From contig NC_081408.1 of the NCBI RefSeq assembly GCF_030272615.1, positions 302,471,450 to 302,535,449 on the forward strand: a stretch of 64,000 nucleotides of DNA, read 5' to 3'. The stretch is from Cryptomeria japonica. Its lineage: Eukaryota; Streptophyta; Pinopsida; Cupressales; Cupressaceae. This document shows positions 44,284 through 56,026 of the stretch, piece after piece. Under the pieces are notes generated by a model. The model worked only from the letters and a program-made list of their open reading frames with translations, did not search any database and was not told the origin of the DNA. How positions within the stretch are numbered: position 1 is the stretch's first letter; the number at the start of each line of letters is the position of its first letter. A program made the position numbers and the translations under genes.

Positions 44284-45296
44284 GATGTTCGTGTAGATGA
44301 ATGTCCTGAAATTTTAGAAGGAACCTATTCCGAGAAGGATGAAGATCCTTACATTTTTCTTTTGGAACCTGAAACTATTAAATCAGAGACTAGTAAAGCA
44401 AATCCTGATGTACTTGTTCAACCAGAACAAATAAATTCAGAGGAAGATGATAATGAAGAAGCTGAACCTGAAGAGAATGATCATGTTATTCCTAGGTATG
44501 TGATACTGAATCACAGTCCTGAACAAATAATTGGGGATAAGAATGCTAGAGTACTAACTAGAAGGAAAATAAGAGAGAACTCTTGCATGATCTCCACCTT
44601 TGAACCTAGAAGTGCTAAGGAGGCATTTGGTGATGATCATTAGGTGAAAGCTATGGAGGAGGAGTTGGATCAAATTGAGAAGAACAAAACTTGGACCCTG
44701 GTACCCCGACCGGTAAACAAGAATGTTATAGGTACTAAATGGGTGTTCAAAAACAAATTAAATGAAGATGGTGCTGTAATTCATAATAAGACAAGATTAG
44801 TATGCAAAGGTTATGCACAAGAAGAAGGAGAGGATTATGGAGAAACTTTTACACTAGTAGCAATACTGGAAGGTGTCAGAACATTGCTTGCATTTGCAAC
44901 TCATAAGAAGTTCAAGGTATACCAAATGGATGTTAAGTATGCATTCTTGAATGGAATACTGGAAGAAGAGGTTTATATAGAGTATCCTCATGGTTATGCA
45001 TTGACAAATAAGGAAGACATGGTATACAAATTGCATAAAGCCTTGTATGGATTAAAACATGCACCCAAAGCATGGTATGAATGACTTCATACTCATCTGA
45101 TGAAGATAGGCTTTACTAGAACCAATGATGACAACAACATTTATCTCAAGTTTGAAGGAGATGATATACTGGTCAGTGAAGTATTTGTAGATGACATTAT
45201 ATTTGGAGGTAATGATGACATGAGTAATTGTTTTGCAGATGAAATGAAGATTGAATTTGAGATGTCATTAGTAGGGGAAATAAAAATTTCATAGAC
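44284..45296 (+). pseudogene. copia-2 reverse transcriptase
   Basis: A frameshift near 44280 opens an acidic spacer (EEDDNEEAEPEEND), then the RT: KAMEEELDQIEKNKTWTLVP, NVIGTKWVFKNKL, YQMDVKYAFLNG, LYGLKHAPKAWYE and the catalytic FVDD (45184-45195) in EVFVDDIIFGG. A one-base loss in a T run near 45288 shifts the frame at the end. In-frame stops lie at 44641 and 45082. Confidence 0.92.
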
Positions 45297-46136
45297 TTGC
45301 AGATACAACAGATGAAGAATGGTATTTCCATTACTCAATCCAAGTATGTGAAAGAGATTTTGAAGACTTTCAGTATGAGTGACTGTAAACCAAATGGAAC
45401 CCCAATGGTTATAGGTTGTAAATTGTCCAAGGAAGATGCATCTAAGTCTGTAGATGAAAAGGAATATAGGTCAATGATTGGAAAATTACACTATGTTGTT
45501 CACAGTCGACCGGATATTGCCCATGTAGTTGGTATTGTTGCTAGATTTTAGAAGAATCCAAAGGAGGCACATCTAATGGCAACCAAGAGAATTTTTAAAT
45601 ATCTGCTAGGTACTACTGACTATGGGTTATGGTATCCATATGGTAGAAATTTTGATTTGAAAGCATACATAGATGTTGATTGGGCAGGAAATATTGATGA
45701 CCGAAAGAGTACTATCGGTGGAGCATTCTTTCTAGGAGGAAGGCTAGTCTCATGGAGTATTAAAAAGCAGAGTTACACTTCAAAATCTACTACTGAAGTT
45801 GAGTATGTAGAAGCTTATATGAATTGCACACAAGCTATGTGGATGAGGCACATTTTGGAAGGTTTGAAGATAGAAATCTTAGAACAAATAAAGAATTTGT
45901 GTGATAATACAAGTGCAATAAACATTTCAAAAATTCCTATTTTGCACGCAAGATCTAAGCACATTGAATTGATATATCACTTCTTGACGGAAAAAGTTCA
46001 AAGTAAAGATGTTATCTTGGAGCATGTCTCTACCAAGGAGCAGCTTGCAGATATCTTTACCAAACCTCTGCCTAAGACCACTTTTGAATACCTTAGAAGT
46101 CAATTGGGGGTTGTCCCTCTTCATGAAGTTAGTTGA
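45297..46136 (+). pseudogene. copia-2 RNase H and C-terminus
   Basis: Blocks: GKLHYVVHSRPDIAHVV, FKYLLGTTDYGLWY, DVDWAGNIDDRKST, KSTTEVEYVEAY and ADIFTKPLPKTTFEYL, ending at the TGA at 46134-46136. One stop at 45549. Otherwise open. Confidence 0.92.
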
Positions 46137-46469
46137 GCATGATGTTAATTGCATTAGTCCCTGAGTTACTTGCAGAATTTTGCATAGATTGATGAAGAAG
46201 TGGATGTATTCCATAGGGGGAGCATCAACATCACAGTGAGAGCAGAATTACCTATTTTACTTTCACTTTGGCATTGCTATCAAAGGGGGAGAAGAATTAT
46301 GTTATTGAGGAGAAGAATTATGTGTTTGATTAGGTGAACCAGTGACAGGTTGAAGACAGACTGAGCAAGGTGAATACTTGGTAATGTAAACCGGGATTCC
46401 TATTCACCAATCTCAACAACAATCAGAGGCATTGATATTTGTATTGCCATCAATGCCAAAGGGGGAGAT
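46137..46469 (+). other. copia-2 3' untranslated region with three purine tracts
   Basis: GGGGGAG tracts at about 46216, 46282 and 46458-46468; the last is the polypurine tract next to the LTR. A short duplication around gagaagaattatgt lies at 46289-46322. Confidence 0.85.
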
Positions 46470-47927
46470 TGTTGGTATTTTGAGTTTGTTGGTATTTTGC
46501 ATAGAGATTGCATTAATGATATATTGTCATCGATGTCAATTGAATCGATAATGGTATTTATGTTATTGCTGATATTGTTGTTTTTGATATTGGCTAGTAA
46601 ACGATAAGAAGAGCTTTGTGGAAGATGTTGTAAATGCTGTATGTAAAGTTTGTGAGATAAACCGATGTAAAGGTGTAAAGGGTTAAACCTTTCTATTTAA
46701 TGTAACTGGTAAACCCTATCAGTTGTTAAACCCTAACAGATCAAGTTTGTTGGTTTATTATCTAATGAGTAGTAATGATGAAGACACATGTGATCATTGA
46801 ATGAGGATATGTTCAAATTGTTTTGGCACGTTTGTTATTGTCTAGGGAAGGAGCAAAGTGGATTGCATCTAATACACAATGTGTGATGAGTTACAAAGTC
46901 CAATGGAGCAGTGATCATGGAGCGGTTGGAATTTTCTTGAAGAATGTGAAGAGATTGTCATGATTTCTAATGGTCAAGATTGTACCGATTTGTTTGTAAT
47001 CTTGATGATGAGAATTAGGTTTTTGCTGTGTTACCAACCTAATTGATTTCTGTAGACACCTAAAATTGCTATTTAAGGTTGATGAAGTTGTTGTAAAGGT
47101 TGTTGGCAAGATTGGTAGAAAACTTGTTGAGTGTGCAATTGCCCAACTAGTGAATGGATCTGCACTTTTAGTGAAGGCATATTGAAGCATAGAAGGATCT
47201 GATCAAGAAAATGTAGTGCTACTCAGACAGATCAAGAAAACCTGTTGTTTTCTAACAATTACAATAGAAGTAAAATCCCTTAACTGGGTAAGCTCTAACA
47301 AGCTTGGTTACTCATTAAATCCTCTAACAAGGTGGTCCATTAGATTTGATTCTTAAATCCTCCAGCGAGGTTACTCCTAACAGGGTATTGTGCTTTTAAT
47401 CAAGGCATATTTGTAAATCCCTTAACTGGGTGATTCTTAACCAGAATTAGTTCTTAACATGACTTATTGTAAAGCTTTAACAGGCTTGGCTCCTAACAGG
47501 GAAAACTTCAGAAGAGTTCAGATAGCTATCCCTGTGAGTCTCATCTCATCGTGGTTTTTACCTATTTGGGTTTTCCACATATAAACATTTGTGTCAAGTG
47601 GTGAATGCTTTTGTGGTTGTGATCTTATTTGTTGATGTGGTTAATTTCTGATAAGGCATGTTATGTAGAAGCATTGAGAGATGAATATGTTGAGTTATGA
47701 TTAAGCATTGTTGATGTTTACAAGATTGAAGTTGTTTACTGTTAAAGTTGTCATAATAGTTAAACTGATTGATGTCAAGCATTCTTATGAATATTGATCT
47801 TGACTAAGGTATGTTTACTTTGTTTGACTAAGTTTGAGTTTGGGAACTTATTATCAGTTTTTCAATATATTGATTCACCCCCCCTCTCAGTATTCTACTG
47901 GATACTTATTATTTCATCATACCATCA
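46470..47927 (+). repeat. copia-2 3' LTR (1458 bp)
   Basis: Ends ACCATCA followed by AGCAC. Its first 17 bp are duplicated in tandem (46470-46486 and 46487-46503), and it has an 18-19 bp insertion near 47052 absent from the 5' LTR. These account for most of its extra length. Substitutions against the 5' LTR are mostly transitions. Confidence 0.94.
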
Positions 47928-48451
47928 AGCACAACACCAAGGTTTCCAACTTGGTGCGGGTCCAAAGGAAGAACAAAAATATCCGCCTTTGTGTATATTT
48001 CTAGGATTTGAATACAACCTCCCCGAAGATTACTATCCTTTGCCTTTGATGAAGAAGATCCTACATATGGTGGCCAGGTCCAAAATTTTATCTATGCTCG
48101 ACATATTTTCAGGTTATAATCAGGTCCTTGTCAATCCAGAAGACGGACATAAAACCACATTTAGCACCAAGTGGGGAATGTTCACTTACCAGAAGATGCC
48201 TTTTGGGTTATCTAATGTCAGTGCTACTTTTAAAAGGGCCATGGACATAGATTTCTGTGACCTAATCAACAAAATTATCCTAATTTATTTAGATGATCTA
48301 ACCGTGTTTTCGAAACACAAAGAAGACCACTTTGACCACTTGGAACTGGTTTTCTAGAAATGCTTAGAATTTGGTGTCTCCTTGAATCCAAAGAAGTGCA
48401 TCTTTGGGGTACCATAAGGAAAGATATTGGGACATGTGGTGTCCAAATAAG
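47928..48451 (+). pseudogene. gypsy-B reverse transcriptase, core
   Basis: The RT resumes directly after the AGCAC duplication (NTKVSNLVRVQRKNKNIRLCV), continuing in a shifted frame as DYYPLPLMKKIL, LSMLDIFSGYNQVLV, KMPFGLSNVSATF and the catalytic YLDD (48286-48297). It ends at the thumb segment SLNPKKCIFG, cut by the solo LTR. Confidence 0.9.
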
Positions 48452-49682
48452 TATTGGTCATTTGAAGGAATTGATTATGTGTTGCATTGATGTTTTGTTA
48501 TTGATGTCAATACTAGTTGTTTTAGCTGCTTTACCGGTATCCTTTTGGTCCCGATAAGTTTTTTGGTTTCTGGTTGGATTGGATCATCATGATCTGGTAT
48601 GATCCAGTATGCTCCAATATGTTTGGGTTATGGAATTGACTTATTCATGCTACTCAAATTCATGTCCAGTTAGGTGGTTTTGATCTGGTGATCAGATGCT
48701 ATCTTGTATTCTAGCAAGCTTGGTTTGTTGTTCCAGCAAGGGTTTCATCAGCAGAGCTTTTTTGAAGATCTTTAATGATATGCATAAGTGGTGTTGGTGC
48801 AGCTTCTAGTAGAGATTTAGGATATTGATGGTGATCATGTTTGAGACTTAGTTGATTGGGATCATTTCTTTAGCGTGTATGGACCTAAATTGGGTCCCAG
48901 TATTATCTAGGTTATGGATCGACTTAATGTAATGTGTGGATTAGAATTATTGATGTATTTTCTTGATGTCTAATGGGTTGGATATTATTTGTTTGGTCTC
49001 AGGCTGACATGTTTTGTAATTATGTAATTTTTTTATTGTTTGGTGGCCAACCTTATTGTTTGTGGTCAAGGGTTTGTATATATATGATGTAAGATCTCAT
49101 TGTAGATCATATAGGAATGAGATATGTGAGGATGCATATGTCCGAATAATGTAATAATCATTCAAGTAGAAGATTTGGTTGATCGTTGGTGATCAAGTTG
49201 GGTTTATGTAAGAGGATTTAGTCCTCCGGTATTGAGCTTAACTGAAATTGTATTCGGGCATTGGAGATGCTATCTTTGTAGTTCATTCATTCCTCTAGAT
49301 TTTTATGTAGTTAGTGTGACTCCTTTTGTGATGAGTAGTGTGCTCTAGGCTGTTGGCCTTCGTGCAAGTGCATGCCCCTCAATTGTAATCACATACTTAC
49401 TACAAAAGTATAATCTGACTATGGGTAGGCTTCCCACCATGGTTTTTCCCTTTACCGAGTTTTCCACGTATAAATCTTGGTGTCATGTGGATGGTATTTA
49501 TTCTTTGATTGTTGTTTATGCTTAATTGGTTTATTTTCTATTTTGGTAATTGGTTTATGCATTCCAGTATTGATCTTTCAGGTTTTGGTATTAAATTTTT
49601 AATTGCTTAAGGTTTCGGTAATCCGAGACAACTGATTCACCCCCCCTCTCAGTTGTCTTTCCGTTATTTGAACTGTCTAACA
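48452..49682 (+). mobile_element. Solo LTR of the copia-1 family
   Basis: A 1231-bp LTR (TATTGGTCATTT ... GTCTAACA) with the same R/U5 landmark as the copia-1 LTRs and no internal sequence, so LTR-LTR recombination removed the rest. The flanks (ataag left, aggag right) do not give a clean target duplication. The gypsy-B reading frame continues on the other side. More diverged from the copia-1 LTRs than those are from each other. Confidence 0.9.
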
Positions 49683-50400
49683 AGGAGTATCAATCGACCC
49701 AGATAACAAGGAATAATCAAGGAGCTTTCCTTGTCGATGAACAAAAAGGGTGTCCAATCCTTTTTAGGAAAAATTAACTTTGTCAGTAGATTCATTTCAG
49801 ATTTCGTTGGTTTGGTAAGGCCCATCATGGTCATGCTAAAAAAAGATATGCATTTTAAGTGGACTCCTAAAGCCAAATAAGTGTTTGAAAAAATCAAGGA
49901 AGCTATTTCATCTGCCCCTATTCTGGCTAACCTAGACATGTCTTAGGATTTTATAATGTACGTATTTGCCAACAATTTTAGCATCACTGTTGTACTAACT
50001 CAGAAAGACACGGAGTCCAAAAACAAACACCCAATCACCTTCCACCCCCCAAAACTCAAAGCATATGAGATCAAGTACAATTTTTTGGAAAAGAAAGCAT
50101 TCACCATTGTAAAAGGTCTGAAGAAATTCAGGCATTTCATCGCTTGCAACAAAATGACAGTCTTTGTAGCTCACCCTATAGTTCCCAAATATATCATGGA
50201 AGGGAAGATCACAAAGAAAAGAGCAAATTGGATCACTAAGATCCTCGAGTATGATATAGATGTCAAACCTACCAAAGTGATCTAAGGCAAAGGTCTTTGT
50301 GAGTATTTGGCTCAAGAGCGAGAAGAGCTGGAAAAAGCTCAAGATGAAATAGTGCTAATGCATACAGGAGCAGAGGAAGAGTGTTGGATGTTGGATTGCT
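49683..50400 (+). pseudogene. gypsy-B connection and gypsy-type RNase H
   Basis: After the solo LTR come QSFLGKINFVSRFISDF (about 49755) and FKWTPKAK, then RNase H: APILANLDMS, YEIKYNFLEKKAFTIVKGLK and ANWITKILEYDIDV (to 50280). Stops occur at 49877 and 49945, with a further stop at 50283. Confidence 0.88.
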
Positions 50401-51618
50401 AGCATTTCATGAAAATTGGAGTTTTTCCCCCAAATCTCCCTGTGGAGAAGAAAATATTTTACAGGCTCCAAAATAGTGGCTATCGGTTGCTGGATGGTGT
50501 TCTGTTCAAGCAAAATTTTGATCGAATCTTACTCCATTGTGTTGATAGGAAGCAAGCTGAGAAAATTCTGTGCGAATTCCATATTGGCCCCTCGGGAGGC
50601 CACTTCTCAGCTCAAACCATTGTGATTAAGATCATCCGCGCATGCTATTATTGGCCCTTGTTATTCAAAGATGCACATGCTCTGATTCGAGGATGCGAAG
50701 AATGCCAATTCTATGATGGAAATCACAAAAATGCAACAATGCCACTCAGGCCTATAGTAGTTGATGAACCTTTTGCTCAATGGGGTTTGGATTTCATAGA
50801 AATGATTAATCCAGTCTCCTCCGTTGGTCATAAATGGAGATTACTTCACCCGCTAGACAGAGGTAGTGCACCTTAAAAATTCCACTGAAATAGAAATTGT
50901 TAGTTTCCTCGAAGGGATAGCTATGCATTTTGGTTAGCCTAAGACCACTATATCTGACAATGCTAGAGCACTCATCGGGTCCAAAGTTACCCAGTTCACT
51001 CTCAATCACAACATCTATGTAAAGACCTCTTCAAATTATTACCCACAAGGGAATGGTTTGGCTGAGTCTATAAACAAAAATATGATTTGACTTATCAAGA
51101 GGATTGGAGAAGAACATAAAAGAGAATGGCAATGTCATGTAAAAAGTTCTCTTTGGCTAGACAGGGTCACCCCTAAGTAGGTAGTGAAAAAATCTCCTTA
51201 TTATCTTAGATACGGGAAGGAGGCACATTTCCCAATCTCATCAGAGATTCTAGCACTACAAATCTTGAAGTCTTTTGAGCTAGAAGGGAATGAGCCCATA
51301 GAATTAAGGCTAGTAGAGCTCATGGAGCTTCAAGAAGAAAGGGAGGTGGCCTTTGAGTTACTCCAAAATAGCCAACAAACTATCAAAAGATGGTTTGATA
51401 GAAAGAGTTCAAACCCTGGTTTTAAACCAGGAGATATCATCCTAAAATACAATGAGCGCGATGCTCAGTCGGGACATCATGCCAAATTCAACAATCTATG
51501 GGAAGACCCATTCCACATTGTTGAATGCAAAGGTTTTAATGCATTTGTGTTACAAGACTCACAAGGTGAGCTATTAGAGATCCTAGTTAATGGGATCCAC
51601 CTCAAGGCATTCTATTAA
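50401..51618 (+). pseudogene. gypsy-B integrase
   Basis: The HHCC zinc domain is visible (HIGPSGGHFSA, IRGCEECQFYD), then the core with WGLDFIEMI (first Asp, about 50792). After a frameshift near 50840 come SDNARALIGSK (second Asp, about 50957) and NGLAESINKN (catalytic Glu, about 51065). The C-terminal domain is open from 51184 to 51618 (SPYYLRYGKEAHFP, FKPGDIILKYNE, ending HLKAFY). No chromodomain is seen. Confidence 0.9.
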
Positions 51619-51929
51619 AGCTTATCCTTGTTTTGTATGTAAATATTGTAAATAGTGTGCTTTCTATTCTTTAGAGGTCTTTTTGTCTTTTTTCTTTTCC
51701 CTTTTTAAGTTATGTTCAAACCAAACTAAAGAAAATCAAAGTAAATAAAAGAAATAAAAAGCATTCTTCCAAGAAACCATGATTAAATAAAAAAGAAAAG
51801 TCATCTTTGTATTATATCGAGGTTTCTTTACATATTTACAGTGTAAAAGAGGCTCTTAGGCCTTCATATCTTTGGGACAAAATACAAAAGAGAGAGAGAG
51901 AAAAGAAGAGGCGTTGCAGACAAAGGGTT

Positions 51930-52860
51930 GGTCTAATCATCATCTTCAGAGTCAAGCTCATGCTCGTCATAGTTGGCATCATCATCATCATCTCCACTGT
52001 TGTCTTCATCCCCAAGGTCGAGATCCAGGTCTAATCCGACTCCAAAAAGTGCATAACCACCTGAAGGATGGGAGGATTTTAAGGGGTAAGAGTCCTCAGG
52101 AAGATGTAGTCCCAAAAATTAGAGTACCAAGCCACTCCAGTTGCTTCAACCAACATATGTACTCTCAACAAGAATTCAGTTGTTCGCCGCACTCGACAAT
52201 GATGTGTCAATATACACATGGATTTAAAACTAGAAATTAAAGGCATCCGTGGAACCATCTTATCATCATCAATGAATCACCTGAAATATGAAGCAATAGG
52301 TATACTCCAAATAGGGTCTACATGATGAACTACCTCCTCCATACCACCTAAATATTTATCATGAAAAATCTCTTCAGTGAGTTCCAAGACAAGGTGCTTA
52401 GGCACAACGATGTCAAGCAGGGAAGCTACAAATCTGGAGTTAATATCTATGTTCACATAGTAATGGTCCTCATATCTTAAGAAGTCCTATCCAAAAACCC
52501 ACTTGATAGAAGCTATGATGACATGATTAGTATGGTTTGTCCTAAATGGCTAAGGATTAATTCTCTATATGATCAAAAGAAGCTTCAATGACTCTGGCAT
52601 TAGCACAAATTGGCGTTTAATGAGGGTTATTTCCATATAGATTAACCTTAGTCATCCCTACTATGCAGTCTTTTTAGAGAACGTGTGAATAACGAGCTAC
52701 TGCCATGCGTCTGACCAAAATATTTCCTTTTGAAGAAAATCTTAGGTAATCTCTTGCATTGGTATGTATGACGAGCTTTTGTAAATGTGTCGTAAAGCGG
52801 GAAGTCCTTAATCCAAGAAAATCGTACGGGACAGTGCAAAAGGATTTTAAATGACAACGT
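51930..52860 (-). pseudogene. gypsy-B antisense accessory ORF with acidic C-terminus
   Basis: Read on the minus strand from about 52860 to 51933, with segments such as DINSRFVASLLDIVVPKHL, VLELTEEIFHDKYLGGMEE, VEATGVAWYSNFWDYIFL and a strongly acidic tail (DLDLDLGDEDNSGDDDDD). A few stops and frame changes. No family recognised; it shows no PMD signature. It lies tail to tail with the integrase, 300 bp apart. Confidence 0.55.
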
Positions 52861-53106
52861 TAAAAGGTATGATTGTCTTTCTCTCCAGTGAGCTCGTAGT
52901 AAGGCACATGATATGCTAATTAATCTCGTACATATGTGTGAGTTGGCCTTTCCATGAAGTTAACTCTCAGGTAACTTACCATGTAGCATGATTTTCAAGG
53001 ACTCCATATTCATGAAAGTGGGTATTAAAGATAGGGAGCATGTAATAGAAAGGTAGAATAAAACAAGTTTTACAAACTCTAAGCGTAGACCCTTAGAAAA
53101 TGTAAA

Positions 53107-55155
53107 ATGGCATCATCTGCAGGAGTTTCTGGAACTGCTTTCAACAACCAATATGTGGATATTTTTCAAGAAGTGTCTTTCGCTACTCATACCATGCCTC
53201 CTAAACCTGATCATCCTTTCACAAAACTAAAAGGAAAGAGTTATATCAAGGATACAGATGTGGTCACGGATAGATTCCAAGACATTTTTGACCTAGATCT
53301 CTGCGTGCCTCCAAAAACTTTCTGAGAAGCCTCTTATTAGAGATGGAAGAAGGGTGGTTCAAGTAAGCTTTCTTTTCATCTTTGACACTCTGGTCTTCCA
53401 CAGTACATGGTTCCTATGGTTACTCATTGCCCTAATTTCATTGATGCGTGCATTAGGAAGTTTACCCTAGAACCTGTGACAATTGAAGGGGAAAAGATGA
53501 AGGTGGTGATAAGTGTTGAATCCATAAGAGATATGCTATGTATTCCCCACATTGATGGGAATATAATGGTTTTTAAGAAAAAGAGTTCAGAGGATTATTG
53601 GTGGGATAGAAACATTGCTATTAGTTTATGCAACAACTTGATGAATAGGAGTCAGGAGAACATTGAGCCTCCTCGGTTCTCGATAGCTTATGGTGCTTTC
53701 CATCAGCAAGATGTAAAAGATGTTGCCTCCATGTTGGCATATATTTTTGGTCTGGATAATGATAAAAAAATTTACCCATTTCAAATTCTGCAAGCAGAGA
53801 GAGGTTTTTTTGTTTTGAATTTGAAGATGTTTTGGCGCATGAGATGGTAGAACAACTGGCGAATTTTAAAAGTCACCGTGGGTTCAAGTATACCTCTTTT
53901 CTTGTTCGTATGTTTCTGCACCAGAACCTTGGATTCTTTAAAGAAACTATAGAGCTTTCCATGAATGAAAATAGAAATAAAAGAAATCTGGTAACAGTGT
54001 GGACTCACTTGTTGTCTACCACATACAACGCTTATGAATTTTTTGATGCCTTCTTGGCTTTGAAAATGAAAGATTTGATTTAGAAAGATACAAATTCAAG
54101 CACACGCTTTTCAGATTTACAAATCGCCTGGATGACATCAAATTTTATCCCACGTGATTGGGATTTGGGGTAAGATTTTTCTTTTGTCAGGACTCATGGG
54201 TTCACTGAAGAATCCTTTTGCCTCCCAAAATCCATCCCAAAGCACACTTTGGCTTTAGAAATGTTAAGGTAGTTGGTCATTATTAAACAACACGTAGGGT
54301 CAGAAAAGCATGGGGTAGGTATTTTTAAGGACAACTCAATAATTGGACCTATTGTTGTTGTCAAAAGACGCAAAATTGAAGGAGTACTCACCTCAAAACT
54401 GGTTCGACTAGGTCTGGCAGTTATTGATGATAAATGAAGCTATGATCCAAATGGATGTTTAGCCAAAAGGAAGAAACCAATAGTGCATGTATCATGCAAC
54501 CTTGTTTGGGATTCTCAGAGAAACCCACAAAAAGATGAACTGGTGGTATATGTGAACCTACATGCCATCCCAAAAGAAGAAAGACCACCCTGGTTGGCCT
54601 TCTACACAGTGAAAGAGAAGTATGATCCTTCTAGGAAGTTACCACTCCACTTATCCAGAAAAATGGGGGAAGATAATTGGCTTGAAGATAAGAGACAAGC
54701 CTTTTGGAGATGTATACAAGAGATCAAAGAAGTCAAACTAGGATTGGGAAATCTTCACAACGATGATGAATTCGAGCTAGAGTGGCAAAAGTATAACAAT
54801 GATGAAGATGATGATTATAATCCTCCTCCTAGTGCCACCAATGAAGGAGCTTTCACAAAAGTGGTTGACCAACCCAAAGAAAGTGGAAAGTAAATCAAGA
54901 TCAACTCCTCAGGTGCCACGCCCGATACTAGTTTCCATTCTATAAAGAAGCTTATCAGTAGGCCTAGGTCTCATACCTCAAGGAAGCAGTCAAGTCCATC
55001 ACAACAATAGGGTTCTCCAGAAGAAGTCCCGACCTCTCAAAAGAAGCAGAATAGAAATCCTAGAAATCCGAAGGCCTTGCAGATCCAGACTCCTGTATCA
55101 ACATAAGCCTCGCTTGCACCAATAATCGCTCCAATGCATGTACTATTTTCTTGAT
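53107..55155 (+). pseudogene. gypsy-B accessory ORF 1 (sense), unknown family
   Basis: The ATG at 53107 (MASSAGVSGTAFNNQYVDIF) opens a frame followed to 53850, with one frameshift near 53840, then on to about 55155 (segments YTSFLVRMFLHQNLGFF, VTVWTHLLSTTYNAYEFFDAF, EERPPWLAFYTVKEKYDP). Around 680 codons in total, about eight stops. A mixed alpha/beta-looking middle, then an acidic and Ser/Pro/Gln-rich basic tail (QKKQNRNPRNPK). No recognised domain. Position matches the env-like or additional ORF of other plant gypsy elements. Function unknown. Confidence 0.6.
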
Positions 55156-56026
55156 GTAGGAGCACCCCGATCTATAAGCAATCTTGCATCAACCAAAAAT
55201 ATTTCCTTTTTTTTGTTTAAGTTCAGTGTGTAATATTTTGTGTTCTTGCCGATAGTTGCTTGCTTCTCATTGCAGACCATATTTTTCAGTTTCCAGGCTA
55301 GTTTATGTGCTTAATTCTAGATTCTTAATTCATTTGGATTCTCTTCTGGCTAGTTATTGCTCCCATTTTGACTATTTCTGGGTTTCGGGATAGTTCTTGA
55401 GCTTACTAGTTGGTTTTCCTTCATTTTCAGAGCAGTTTCTTGGCATGTGGATTTATTTGGGGTCTTGTCTGAAATTCTTTGGCATGTGGCTGACCTTCCT
55501 ATTGATCCACACTTCTTGGTTGTTATTTATGGGGGTATTTCTTTCATTCTTAGAGCCGACCTATTTACACGTTTCATTTTCCTACATTGGTGAATGTAAT
55601 CTTTTGTGGCTGACCTGGTTATGTTCCAGAGGGTATTTATATGATTTTATGTGATTATTTGTTAGGGGGGGGGAGGGGATAAAATAGTTGTTGATGATGT
55701 AATTTGGGAATCATGATTAGCGATTTAGATGACTCCAAGAGTCCCGGTAGGGTTGTAATCTGGCATGTAATCGATTGTTTACCAGATGTTTAGTTATGAA
55801 TGTATGATGAGAACCGATTGTTTATCAGAAGTTCTATAATGATAATATGATTGGAATTTTGGTTCTTTCTATGTTTTCCTATTGCTTCCATTGTGTTACT
55901 TTTTTTGCATGAGCCGTTAATTCTCATTAAGGATCCACTAGTCATGGCTGCATCATTTATGCTCCTCTTCTTTCTTCTTAATTTCTAGTTTTTGTGTCAT
56001 CATTGCCCTCTATCAACCCTATTTCC
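55156..56026 (+). other. Spacer between the two sense accessory ORFs
   Basis: T-rich, with a pyrimidine-rich stretch ending cattgcag at about 55275 and a G9 run at about 55665. It could be an intron or a promoter for the next ORF. No coding signal. Confidence 0.5.

Larger units (their letters stand above)
40551..47927 (+). mobile_element. copia-2: complete Ty1/copia element, modestly damaged
   Basis: LTRs at 40551-41959 and 46470-47927, a tRNA-iMet primer site, gag-pol and a polypurine tract are present. Target duplication AGCAC at 40546-40550 and 47928-47932. Related to copia-1 in protein (same RT and integrase wording) but a different LTR family. Only three frameshifts break gag-pol, fewer than in copia-1. 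It inserted between the Pro-Ile-Lys-His segment and the next RT block of gypsy-B. Confidence 0.95.
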
